DNA of 64,000 nucleotides from Tillandsia leiboldiana (taxonomy: Eukaryota; Streptophyta; Magnoliopsida; Poales; Bromeliaceae). The stretch covers positions 1-64,000 of the forward strand of contig JAQNDB010000124.1 of the NCBI GenBank assembly GCA_029204045.2. Reading direction: 5' to 3'. The position numbers and the translations under genes are program-made. Under the pieces are notes generated by a model. The model was not told the DNA's origin. It made no database searches and was given only the letters and a program-made list of their open reading frames with translations. Every line of letters begins with the position of its first letter. Position 1 is the stretch's first letter. Positions 1 through 10,325 of the stretch are shown in pieces.

Positions 1-127
1 CATCTTATATTATTTAAATTTAAATTAAAACATGTAAACTACATAGGGCAATTTTAAATAGATATTTGAAATTTAAAATTTTTTATTTTAAACTATCTAA
101 ATTTTCGTTACTTTCTAATGTCCCCTG

Positions 128-130
<3 letters not shown>
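1..130. other. A+T-rich flank outside the segmental duplication
   Basis: Low-complexity A+T-rich sequence with no recognisable gene. It has no counterpart next to duplication copy B, so it marks the left outside flank of copy A. Confidence 0.5.
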
Positions 131-163
<33 letters not shown>

Positions 164-169
164 TTAATT
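131..169. repeat. Poly(A) tract at duplication boundary
   Basis: An uninterrupted run of 39 A. Similarity to the second half of the window begins immediately after it (170 matches 50461), so it sits exactly at the visible left edge of the segmental duplication. It could be a retroposon tail or a slippage-prone microsatellite. Confidence 0.8.
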
Positions 170-1667
170 TGTTAATTCAAATTTAATATCCCAACTATAT
201 TTAGCTCACAATTTAAACTAAAATTTTAAATTAAAAAGTATAAATTTAGTTTAAATTAATAAATAAATTAAGATATGATTTTATGTTTTTAAATTTGATA
301 TAATTTCATATATTTTTTTAATTACATATTAATTATTTTTTTATTTTCCACTAATTCGAATGAATTCAAATGTAAGTATGCATTTTTAAAATAAATATAT
401 AAAATTTGAATTTCTATTCGATAAAAAATTTAAAATTAAAATTTCGTATAATTTAAATTTTTTTAAATTTTTTAATTCAAATTTATTATGTAAACAAAAA
501 TAAACGATTCTTGGTTGATATATAGTAAACTATATTATCATGAGCCTAAATGGTTCCTATTCCTGCCCGCCCGATAGCTGCAAAATCTCCATCCGTTTGG
601 CCCGCTACAATCCCTGCTCGTACCGAGACTCCTTCTTCGTTGATCCTTGTCCAATTCCAGTCCAAATCAGGTCCAATACCGGTTTAAATTGAACCAAATT
701 CTTTTATTTTGGTTTTTCAGAATTTTCACTTATTTATATACAAAAAAAAAAATTATAATTTGAAAACACGTAAAATTCTAAATAAAATAAAAAATTATAC
801 AAAAATAAAATACTAAAATAATTAAAAATTATGTTTGATGAATAAGTTGATTTAAAAATAGATATGTTGTTTTAAAAGATGTTATCTTTAAAAATATAAA
901 AGAATAATAGTTTTTTTTCTAACTGTTATTAAAAAAAAATATTATGGTTAAAAATAATCAAAATTTTAAAATTTAAATTATTTATATGCAAAATTTAAAA
1001 TTCACAATTAAATTTTTTTTGAATCACATGAAATTCTAAATAAATAATAAAATATACAAAAATAAACTACAAATAAATAAAAATTATGTTTGATGAATAC
1101 AATGATTTAAAAAATATATATCAAATCAACAAGTGTTTAATATCAAATAGCAAGTTCAAAATTAATTTTTTATTTAAATTTTTATTCATGAATTAAATAT
1201 AATTTCAAATTTATTTTTAATCCACTTTAATTAAAATTTGTTAATGTTAATTCAAATTTAATATCCAAAAACTATATTTAGCTCATAATTTAAACTCAAA
1301 TTTTAATTTAAAAAATATAAATAATTTAAGATATGATTTCATATATTTAAATTAGATATAATTTCGTATTACTTTTTAATTACATATTATTGATTTTTTT
1401 ATTTTCCATATGAATCCAAAAGGTAAGAAATCGTTTTTAAAATAAATGTATCGAAATTTGAATTCCCTTTCAATTAAAAATTAAAATTAAAATTTTCTGG
1501 AATTTAAATATTTGTAAACAATTTAATTCAAATTTATTATTTTTAAAAAAAATGAATGATATACAGTAAACTAATTTTCAAGGGCCTAAATGGGTCCGAA
1601 TCCTGGCAGGCCTGATAGCAGCAAGATCCCACTCCCAGTTTGGCCCGCTTCGATCCCGTCCCGCTCC

Positions 1668-1684
1668 AAAAAAATGAATGATAT
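1668..1684. other. Deletion junction with filler (copy A)
   Basis: Copy A jumps from sequence equivalent to 52010 to sequence equivalent to about 53430, losing about 1.42 kb. At the join are about 17 bases, A-run plus TGAATGATAT, that match 1546-1562 just upstream. Short copied filler of this kind is typical of error-prone end joining. Confidence 0.65.
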
Positions 1685-2084
1685 TCAATATATATCAACA
1701 ATATTGTAAATTTAAATTAAGATATTATTTATATTTTTTAATTAAATTTAGCAGATTAATTTATTATTTTATTCAAATTTATGAATTTGAATTTTTTAAA
1801 ATGCATAAATTTTATCTTTTATAATTTAAATACGAATGATTAAATTGAATATCTTTAAAAAGTAAAAAATTAAAATTTAGATAGGTAATAATATATGAAA
1901 CATATCGAAACTATACATTATTTTAAATCGGCTACCAAACTTTTTAGAATTTCAATTTAACTATCAAATTTTTTGATTTGATTTAGTTAATAATGTATAG
2001 TTTAGGGTGTAGAGAGTCGATCTCTATTTCTCAACCTTCCGTCCCAATCTCTCTCTTATCCTGTCTTATACTATAAAAAAAGAA

Positions 2085-2085
<1 letters not shown>

Positions 2086-2127
<42 letters not shown>

Positions 2128-2173
2128 ATATATATAATATATATATACTATATATATATATATATATATATAC
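2086..2173. repeat. AT dinucleotide microsatellite (copy A)
   Basis: (AT)n tract with a few interruptions. The counterpart in copy B (53834-53898) is uninterrupted, so the locus has diverged since duplication. Confidence 0.9.
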
Positions 2174-2922
2174 ACTAACTAATATGATTTTGTATTCATT
2201 TGTAAAATATAGTACTTTCTCTAAAAAGCACAATTTCAAGACTGTTATATACAAAAAATCTCAATGGTACAATTTACATCGGTAGTAGTTCCTGTCATCA
2301 TTTACTTTCTTACATATTCAGTTAGTTAGTAATTTAATTTTAATGCACTTTAACTTAAAATTAGTTTTTCAGAATTTTCCACTTATTTACATACGAAAAA
2401 ATAAAATTTATAATTTAAAAACGTATGATTCACGAAAAATTCTAAATAAAATAAAAAAATTATACTAAAATAATTAAAAAATATGTTTGAGGAATAAGTT
2501 GATTTAACAAACACATATGTCAAATTGACAATTATTTAGATTTAAGTAATAAATTTGAAATTAAATTTTATTTTAATTTTTATCCATAAATTTAAATATA
2601 GTTTATAATTTAAATTTAATCCACTTTAATTAAATATCATTTTTAAAACAAATATTTCAAAATTTGAATTTTTACTCGATTAAAAAATTAAAATTAAAAT
2701 CTCCTATAATTTAAATATTTTTAAAAAATTTTAATTCAAATTTATTATGTAGAAAAAAAAATTAGCAATATATAGCAAACTACATATAGTAAAAAAATTT
2801 ATTATGTAGAAAAAATAAAATTATGCTGGTTGAATAAGTTGATTCAAAAATAGATATTTCAAATCGATAATTGGTTAGATTTAAATATTAAATTCGAAAT
2901 TAAATTTATATTTTAATTTTTG

Positions 2923-3062
2923 CGTATCTAGTCAACACCTTCCGAAATTTTTGCGTATCTTGTCCCAATTTTACCCAATAATTCAAAAACAGCTCAAATT
3001 ATCGGATCCGATAACTCCTTCACCCGAAACAGCCCGGCGCAGCCCATTTCTCCAATGTTTGT
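2923..3062 (+). repeat. Leader repeat with 16-bp palindrome (copy A)
   Basis: A stretch shared with 54658-54790, 35470-35600 and 37199-37310, always placed just before GGCCCGG-type GC repeats. It carries the perfect palindrome TTATCGGATCCGATAA at 2999-3014, followed by TCCTTCACCCGAAAC. The function is unknown. Its repeated association with GC arrays suggests that leader and array form one repeat element. Confidence 0.7.
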
Positions 3063-3233
3063 GCGGCCCGGCCCAGACTGGCCCAACCCATTTCACCAAT
3101 GTTTGTGCGGCCCGGCCCAGAGTGGCCCGGGAGGCCCAGCCTGGCCCGGCCTGGCCCGGCCCAGACTGGCCCGCGACGGGCCCAGCCCGGCCCGGGATGG
3201 CCCAGCCCGGCCCGGGATGGCCCGGCCCGGCCT
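3063..3233. repeat. GGCCCGG-rich lead-in to the minisatellites (copy A)
   Basis: Imperfect GGCCCGGCCCAG and GGCCCGGGATGG words in short tandem order, including two copies of a block of about 45 bp containing AATGTTTGTGCGGCC. It continues into the 11-bp array. Confidence 0.75.
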
Positions 3234-3612
3234 GGCCACGCGTGCGCCACGCGGGCGCCACGCGTGCGCCACGCGGGCGCCACGCGTGCGCCACGCGTGC
3301 GCCACGCGTGCGCCACGCGGGCGGCCACGCGTGCGCCACGCGGGCGCCACGCGGCGCCACGCGTGCGCCACGCGGCGGCCACGCGGGCGCCACGCGGGCG
3401 CCACGCGTGCGCCACGCGGGCGCCACGCGTGCGCCACGCGGGCGCCACGCGGGCGCCACGCGGGCCCCACGCGTGCGCCACGCGTGCGCCACGCGGGCGC
3501 CACGCGGGCGCCACGCGGGCGCCACGCGGGCGCCACGCGGGCGCCACGCGGCGGCCACGCGGCGGCCACGCGGCGGCCACGCGGCGGCCACGCGGCGGCC
3601 ACGCGGCTTCCA
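3234..3612. repeat. 11-bp CGCG minisatellite (copy A)
   Basis: About 34 tandem units of an 11-bp motif, CGCCACGCGGG, with a common CGCCACGCGTG variant and some 9-10-bp GCGGC units near the end. Every unit contains CACGCG. Because 11 bp is not a multiple of 3 and the unit has no stop triplet, all frames stay open and read as 11-residue Ala/Arg/His/Pro repeats. I regard those open frames as artefacts. The matching array in copy B is longer (54962-55497). Confidence 0.95.
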
Positions 3613-4160
3613 CGCCGGGCCGGGCCGGGCCGGGCCGGGCCGGGCCGGGCCGGGCCGGGCCGGGCCAGGCCGGGCCGGGCCAGGCCGGGCCAGGCCGGGC
3701 CGGGCCAGGCCGGGCCGGGCCAGGCCGGGCCGGGCCAGGCCGGGCCGGGCCAGGCCCGGCCGGGCCAGGCCGGGCCGGGCCAGGCCGTGCCGGGCCGTCC
3801 AGGGCCGCACCGGGCGGGGCCGGGACGGGCAAGGCCGGGCGGGGCCGGGCCGGGCCGGGCGGGGCCGGGCCGGACAGGCCGAGGCCGGGCCCGGCCGGCC
3901 TGGGCCGGGCCGGGCCGGCCCTCGCATGCCGGGCCGGGCCGGGCCTCTCGTGCCGGGCCGGGCCGGGCCTCTCGTGCCGGGCCGGGCCGGGTCTAGCGTG
4001 CCGGGCCGGGCCGGGCCTCTCGTGCCGGGCCGGGCCTGGCCAGGCCGCGCTGGCCGGGCCGGGCCGGGCCAGTCCTCGCATGCCGGGCCAGGTCTCGCGG
4101 GCCGGGCCAGGCCTCGCTGGCCGGGCCGCGCTGGCCGGGCCGGGCCGCGCTGGCCCATTC
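3613..4160. repeat. GGGCC minisatellite (copy A)
   Basis: Tandem 5-bp GGGCC, first pure, then in higher-order 10-15-bp forms (GGCCAGGCCG), then in longer units such as GGGCCTCTCGTGCC at about 3940-4030. The closely spaced GGG runs give G-quadruplex potential on the + strand. The array ends about 12 bp before the TATA-like box of the USP gene. Confidence 0.9.
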
Positions 4161-4411
4161 CCCTCCAGGCCTTAAATATGTGTGCTGGCAGCGCACGGGC
4201 CGGACCTCATTGTGCTTTAGATCATTCGATCTGAAGAACAGATCTCCGCTCCCCTTCTTGTTGCCTTCGCATTTGAATCCATTACGTCTCCGTTCGACGG
4301 TCTCCATCCCAAAAAATTCCTCGCCTCTCTCTCTCTTTCCATGCCTTAACTCCTACTCCTTTCTCTTTTTTTTTTTAGCGAGGAGTAGTAAACCCTAGGT
4401 GCCCTAGCGCC
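4161..4411 (+). promoter_or_regulatory. USP promoter and 5' leader (copy A)
   Basis: A TATA-like TTAAATAT lies at 4172-4179, followed by a CT-rich leader (CTCTCTCTCTCTTTCC near 4327-4340) typical of plant 5' UTRs. The stretch is conserved in copy B (55881-56181) apart from small indels, while the upstream minisatellites differ in length. Transcription start is not determinable from sequence alone. Confidence 0.55.
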
Positions 4412-5164
4412 ATGGATCCCAACCAAGCTTCCCCAGGCCGTGACCGACGTATTCCGCCGCCGATCTCCGCCGCCCAGGCGATCCAGCCCTCCTCCCCGCG
4501 CCTCTTCTTCTCCGCCGCTGCGGCGGCGGCGAGCCCGGGCGGAGGCGGCGCCGCCTCCCACCGCCGCATCGCGATAGCCGTGGATCTCAGCGACGAGAGC
4601 GCCTACGCCATTCGCTGGGCGGTCCGCAACTACCTCCGCCCTGGCGACGCCGTCGTCCTCCTCCACGTCCGGTCCACCTCGGTCCTCTACGGCGCCGATT
4701 GGGGCGCGATCGACCCCTCGGCGGCGGCGGAGGACGGCGACTCGGAGGAGTCGAAGCGGAAGCTTGAGGACGAGTTCGACGCGTTCACGGCGAGCAAGGC
4801 GCAGGAGGTGGCGCAGCCGCTGGTGGAGGCGCGGATCCCCTTCAAGATCCACATCGTGAAGGATCACAACATGAAGGAGAGGCTCTGCATCGAGGTGGAG
4901 AGGTTGGGGATCGGCGCCGTCATCATGGGAAGCAGGGGCTTCGGGGCTGCCAGGAGGACCAGCAAGGCCGGCCTTGGGAGCGTCAGCGATTACTGCGTGC
5001 ATCATTGTGCTTGCCCCGTCGTCGTTGTTCGTTTCCCCGAGGACGGCTCCGGGGCCGGATCGGGAGCCGAGGATCCTAATAAACTGGATGGTACCGATCA
5101 GACCGGCAGGGCAGGGGAGAAGGCGGAGCTCCATCCTCTCCCTGAGGAGGAGGAGAAGCATTAA
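4412..5164 (+). CDS. Universal stress protein, PHOS32/PHOS34-type (copy A)
   Basis: A 250-residue single-exon protein with one universal stress protein (USP) domain. The Rossmann-like fold begins at RIAIAVDLSDESAYAIRWAV (about 52-71). The nucleotide-binding loop is GSRGFG (173-178), and GSVSDYCVHH (189-198) forms the second half of the ATP-binding signature. A 12-residue spacer separates the two glycine clusters, as in plant PHOS32/34 proteins, rather than the 9 of the standard motif. The first 45 residues are low-complexity (Ser/Pro/Ala) and may be a regulatory or phosphorylated tail. The start codon is in good context (GCGCCATGG). The family binds ATP and responds to elicitor or abiotic stress by MAP-kinase phosphorylation; that role is inferred here. 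The coding sequence is much richer in G+C than its surroundings. AATAAA at about 5363 is a possible polyadenylation signal. Confidence 0.93.
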   Translation: MDPNQASPGRDRRIPPPISAAQAIQPSSPRLFFSAAAAAASPGGGGAASHRRIAIAVDLSDESAYAIRWAVRNYLRPGDAVVLLHVRSTSVLYGADWGAIDPSAAAEDGDSEESKRKLEDEFDAFTASKAQEVAQPLVEARIPFKIHIVKDHNMKERLCIEVERLGIGAVIMGSRGFGAARRTSKAGLGSVSDYCVHHCACPVVVVRFPEDGSGAGSGAEDPNKLDGTDQTGRAGEKAELHPLPEEEEKH

Positions 5165-6249
5165 TCCTGAGCTTTTCTCTAATGTAAGGAAATGTGATAT
5201 TTCTTACCTTCAACTTAGTTGCAAATTTCTTCAAAATCTGGCATAATTGAAGGACATTTATCGACTACTAGATCATCCTTTAGTTATATTGTAGTTGTTC
5301 ATGCGGTAGTTTTCATTGCTGATTTAAATAAGGCATCAAAATTTACTGATTAATAATGAGCAAATAAAGGACTGATAATATCAAAAGAAGTACGCAGAAG
5401 GAACATCTGCAGAGGAAACTAGATGATGATAAAATTTCAAGGTGCAGGAGGATGAAAATGATGATTCGTGCCTGCCCTGATGCATTAAGGTGATGTGCAC
5501 ATTCATAAGATCAATGAAAAAGACAGAATGACCTAAGTTTACATATGAAATTGTGGCACAGTGGGTTTGGAAAACCTGCAATATTACCTTTGTTCAGCAG
5601 TATATCTAATGCAGTTTTATAAGGTGCTTATGGTTGGATGAAATTTATTTTGAGCATTTGGGAAGGGAATGACACTATTAAACCTTTGCCATGGGCTAAT
5701 GACCTACTGACCTGCTTTCCTTCCTATTGTCATTTAAGTTGCATTTTGCTTCTTTTTGATATGCTCATATGCATTGGTTCTGAATTCTCAATTATGAAGC
5801 ATCTCTTCTTTCTAGAAGATGCTTGCTAGTTGTCTTGTCTTGCATGGTCCATATAGTTCTTCTAATGCTTATATAATTGTTGCCTTACTAATTTGATCAG
5901 TTTGATCATTCTTCTAATAAGTTGATTGTTCTATGAACACAACCGTTTTATATATTTGTATCTAAATAATGTTATTGGATCCAATAATTTCATGTTTTAT
6001 ATTTTTCAGATATGAAGGTGCTTTGTCTTGCAGTTCTATCGATCCCATTGTTAGTATATGCATACCTAAATTATAGAAGTACTACCTTGCTTGTCGTACT
6101 TTCGAAAGCACGGTCATCTAGCTGAACTACTACTACATATTCAAACAGCTAGCTTCTCGCCCTCCTTCCTCTCTCTCTCTCTCACACTGGCTCCTCCGCC
6201 GACAGGTCCCTCCTCTGCAGCTCACATTGCCCCCCCCCCTTTTCTGCAG
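5165..6249. other. USP 3' flank, no gene seen (copy A)
   Basis: Moderately A+T-rich sequence conserved in copy B (56935-58013). It contains only short open frames with no recognisable similarity. The 5' part is probably USP 3' UTR. A CT-rich and C-run stretch at about 6160-6240 precedes the AXS fragment. Confidence 0.5.
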
Positions 6250-6742
6250 ATTCGCCTCTCCGCCGGGAAGATCAAGCACCTCTTAGAGTTCCCGCTTGGA
6301 GCACGGCCGGATCCAATTCCACCGACTCAACATCAAGAACGACTACCGACTCGAGGGCCTCATCAAGATTTCGGATCTGGTGAGCTCCTATCAGATTCGC
6401 TTATCCCCTTTCTCCGGATGCCTTCTTTTTATTAGCTTCCTCACCTGTACCATGCTTCTTCCCTCCGGCTGTCTTTCTGCTTTCTTTTGCTTTCTACTTC
6501 TTCTTTGTTCCTTGTATCTATAGCGTTGTTTCGATGGATTCCTTACGTAAGTTTTGTGTGTTTCGTGCATATCCTAATCTCTGCCTACTGTCCCTAATTT
6601 TCCACTGTCATTGTGCCGTAGCATCACAATGCAGGTTGAGTATTGCTCTGAAAATAGCAAGCGACTCATTCACTTCTCTTCTTGCAAGGTGTACGGGAAG
6701 GCTTTTGAAAGCTTTCTCCCAAAGGATCACCCTCTGCGACAG
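6250..6742 (+). pseudogene. UDP-apiose/xylose synthase (AXS) exon fragments (copy A)
   Basis: Two exon remnants match plant UDP-D-apiose/UDP-D-xylose synthase, a cytosolic NAD-dependent SDR enzyme making UDP-apiose for cell-wall rhamnogalacturonan II. Fragment 1 (6250-6379) reads KIKHLLE, then after a frame change EHGRIQFHRLNIKNDYRLEG and LIKISDL, ending at a GT donor. Fragment 2 (6635-6742) is a clean 36-codon exon between AG and GT reading VEYCSENSKRLIHFSS, then CKVYGK and FLPKDHPLRQ. The N-terminal glycine-rich NAD loop, the exon between the two fragments and everything after PLRQ (catalytic YxxxK region onward) are absent, and fragment 1 carries a frameshift. It cannot make an active enzyme. 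Confidence 0.82.
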
Positions 6743-7439
6743 GTGATGTTTTCCTCTTATTTTTTTTGTACGTTATTGTATCTAACCGTTTTATGTTACT
6801 TTCTTATCTGTACATGCCGAAGAAAATATAGAAAAAAATGTCAAGGAGTCAAGTTGATTAGTGTTCATACTTGTTTTCCTCATGAAAACTGAAAAAAGAA
6901 AGTTGAAATGTGCAAGACCAATTGCAAATTTGTAATGGTGTTGTAGAATATTTATGTGATTTCCGCAATAATGGTTTGTTTGGTGTTTGAATATGTAATT
7001 AAGCTCGTCCTTGATCTAGTACTAGCTGGTAACATAGTTTAAAGTGGGTCATTAGTTTAAAGTGAGCCGCGACTTTCTCTTTGATAGAGATATGCCATTT
7101 TCGCTATATTTATTTGGATTTTTTTTTGGTTGGTTAATTCTGAATCTATTCATGAATTGGAATTCTAGCATCCATACGAGATCTAGTTAGTTACAACTGA
7201 TCAAGTAAAAAGGTGTTATGAAGATGAAAAAACATGCATGCGAACTTGTTTTATCTTCAAAAATGTGTCTTTGTGTATATTAGTAAATCCAATAGGTAAT
7301 ACTTAGTAAATTAACTAATAGTTTGTTAGATAATTAGTATATACAATCAATATATAATGCATTAGTGAATAGCAATTTATAATTATCTGGAAGGAAATCA
7401 GTAGTCCTAGCGGTAGAGCAAGAAGGAAACCATTCGTCC

Positions 7440-7506
7440 CTAACTTGCTATTTGTATGGGAAGACAATGGGAAGCTTGCTACTGAAGGAGCTACCCTTTC
7501 CGACAG
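7440..7506 (+). pseudogene. Second, decayed copy of the AXS 'YGK' exon (copy A)
   Basis: About 65 bp align without large gaps to the 3' half of the exon at 6635-6742 and keep the same AG/CAG-GT end (CCGACAG then GTGATGTT). One frame reads CYLYGKTMGSLLLKELPF, which resembles the AXS segment CEVYGK...FLPKDHPL. Copy B (59205-59271) reads proline where copy A reads leucine, consistent with a C-to-T change in A. It is a remnant of an exon duplication or of a second AXS insertion. Confidence 0.6.
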
Positions 7507-7519
7507 GTGATGTTGCTCT

Positions 7520-10320
7520 CTTTACTTCGTTCTTCTACTACACACCTTTTTGACTAAAAGTTTTTTTGTTGTTGTTGTTGTTGCCATCTGTAAAGTTCGA
7601 TAGTTTTTTTTTTCCCTACATGTACTGAATTTAGTATTGTACAACTCGCATGTAACTATAGATAACTAGTTGTAGACATTTAGTAAATTTTAGAGTTTGT
7701 AAGTTATTTGTCATTGGTAGAATCCAGGATGAAATAAATTAGAAAATGAGTAATAGCTAGCATTGATTGATTTGTTAAAAAATAAACTTTATATTTCCAA
7801 ACCGGGAGAAAACTTGATTTAAGACACCGGGGATGATATTGAGAATAAAAATGCATATAAAAGAAAATGAAAGTTAGGTTAAATTTTAGGATGATTGAGA
7901 AATTTACCTTAGAGTTAAATTAGGGATGGAGGGTTTTCTTTTGTGTAGAGAGCATGTAATTACCAAATAGAGGTATAGTGGAAGAGCAGAATGCAAAGGA
8001 ATTCCTACTGAGTATTTTGTCGATGAATTTTTTTGTTGACAAAAGAAAAGTACTTATATTGTAGATGTTCTAAATATCTTAGATTTGCATACTTAAATTC
8101 ATTTGTGTTAAACCCACTTCGAATATTATATTTCACACATACACCTATTAGGAAATTATATTTAAAATTCCGTGAATGGAAATATTAATCGTCGTGCATT
8201 AATTCAACAACCCAAAGGTTTTTCTAAACATCAATTGAAATAGAATTCATGGATAAGCTTCTACATATAAACCCTAATATCATACAAATATTCTCAACAC
8301 GGAATATCATGGCACAATATCAATTGATTCAATGCATGGTCCGACCCACATATTTGGGTCAATTAAATAATCCTATAGTTCAACTTGAAAAGAATTGATT
8401 ATCGACATCGTTACATGGTATCACATTGTAGGTTACCTACCTATCCTAAAGTAAATTTCATCCTCAAATTCAATTGATTGAAGTCCTCAATAGTTAGGTG
8501 AAAATATCCATTAGAAGTAATTTTTTATTATCTCAATTGTCCAACAACTCATGATCATGTTTTTGGATGATAACATAATTAACATATCGGCAAGCAAATT
8601 CTTGAACATATGAACTAGGCTCCTCTAGAAAAGCAATTGGCCCAATCAACTTTCCTATACTCTTCCTAGTGTGAAATATACAATAAATATTTGTTGTCGA
8701 TCAAATTTACTATTCAATCTGCTCAATTAATGAACAAAAATTCACAGCTTCATTTAGAAGGAAAATTTTATCACCAACATTAAGTACATAGTACCACATC
8801 ACTAATCACCTACACGCACCAAAGTAAGTTTTATCCTCAAATTCAATTGATCAAGCACCTCACTACTTAGATGGAACTATTCCTTGTAAGCAATTATTAT
8901 TTTTTTCTCAATTTCAAAATTCTTTAGTATGCTTTCCGTAAATAACATAGTTTACATACCAACAATCAAATTCTTAACCATCCAAATTAGGCTCCTCTAA
9001 ACATCAATTGACATAAATTCCCTGAATCGGCTTCTAAATATTCTTCCTGCCATAATCATTATACAAACTCTCTTTAGATAAATTTGCACAAACATTTTGC
9101 CACAATCTCAATTGATTAAATTATGCATTACATAATTTACATACCACCAATCAAGTTCTTGAACATCCAATCAATTTTTCATCCTCGAAACAAAAAATAA
9201 ATTACATCTCAAAAAGTTTTCAATAAGAGTTGTTTAATTTTCGTACTTCTAACTTAGTTATGTTAAACTCATTTTAAATATAAAAATTCATGTATACACC
9301 TACATAGGAAATTATATTAAAAATTCTATAAATTAAAATACTTAATACTAAAAATTCAATTGTCCATGTTACAAGAGTGCTCGAGTAATACGTCTTTATC
9401 AATAAACAAGCATTTTGATTCAACTATACAGGGTCAACTAAGTGAAAACCTTTCTAAGACATTACGTCTTTTCTCATTGCTCTATGTAGTGTAGTTATAT
9501 ATGGTCAGTTTTACCCTCTAAATGTAGTTAAATGATTTAGTGTAGATTATTGTAGATGAAAGTTAAAGCAAAAGCTAGACTGAAGGGGTACTAAGTGCTA
9601 ACTTGATTCGGTCCGTTTTTGCAATGTCAGTCAAGGCATTGTTTTCTAGATCGGTGAAAGTTTGTCTAGTGCCTATTTGGTGTAGTGTGAGACTTAAATT
9701 TTGCATATACTTTCAACTATAAGAATCTCTACTAGAGCATTTTGAAAGGAAAAGTTTGAATCTTTTGCTGTAGTTTGGAGCTTAGGATCCTTTGAAGCAG
9801 AAACTTTTATTCGGAGCTTTTGTTTCTTGTACAGAGGGAAATTTTTTGGAGATTTTAACAAAAAAGCAGTTAATGTATAGTTTATAGGATATGCGGAATC
9901 TAAAAGTATATGAAATTTGATACTAAACGTTTTAACATGTCAAGTAAGGATTAGAACTTGTTCTCGGGGTCTTAGTAGTGCATCGATCGGTTTTATTTTC
10001 TTTTTAATCGTTGAATTACTTGTTTTATATTATACATTTGTTTCCATATTTGTTTTAATTTTTGGGTTTCAACATTAATTAGTATTTTAAGCAAGATGGT
10101 AGCTTTACTTGTTTTAATTCATAATTGATTTTATTTTAGTTATAATTTTTGATTGAATACACTACATATTGAGATATAATTTATACATATTTTTTGTCTC
10201 TATCAACTTTCGTTAATCTTGTAGTAATCTCTAGGTATTTATACTATCTTGGTTGTGTGCTGTTGAAGATAATAAATGAAAATTATCTATATGACATAAC
10301 TTAGTTTATACACTTTTTAA
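7520..10320. other. Gene-free interval with internal degenerate repeats (copy A)
   Basis: No coding segment recognised. At 8440-9190 phrases recur about every 380 bp: TTCATCCTCAAATTCAATTG, then GGCTCCTCTA, then CATCAATTGA-like words, which indicates an old degenerate tandem repeat. The interval is conserved almost unchanged in copy B (59290-62090). Confidence 0.5.
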
Positions 10321-10325
10321 TTAGG

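Larger units (their letters stand above)
170..2920. repeat. A+T-rich ~1-kb repeat units with GC modules (copy A)
   Basis: Mostly A+T-rich sequence in which phrases such as TTTGATGAATAAGTTGATTT and AATTCAAATTTATTA recur. Two GC-rich modules (about 541-700 and 1570-1667) contain GGCCTGATAGC, TTTGGCCCGCT and CCAATACCGG-like words. They belong to the same family as the four modules at 49930-53250. No gene is visible. A unit of about 1 kb is inferred from module spacing. Confidence 0.75.

Noticed and set aside
3613..4160. CpG-rich GGGCC array as rDNA or a telomere-like sequence
   Set aside because: The unit is neither the plant telomere heptamer nor any rRNA sequence; it is a simple GC minisatellite.
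2951..4234. Long overlapping open frames (300-430 codons) on both strands rich in Ala, Arg, Pro, Gly and His
   Set aside because: They are produced by the 11-bp and 5-bp GC repeats, which contain no stop triplets in any frame. All frames are open at once, there is no domain, and the counterparts in copy B differ in length. Not genes.
4346..5161. Open frame antisense to the USP gene
   Set aside because: High G+C and the strong codon bias of the real USP gene leave the opposite strand open. The USP domain is only on the + strand.
8430..9190. Possible antisense fragment of a retrotransposon polyprotein (frame with VGDKIFLLNEAV)
   Set aside because: A few residues resemble an integrase C-terminal motif, but there is no continuing frame or second motif. 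More likely a degenerate non-coding repeat.
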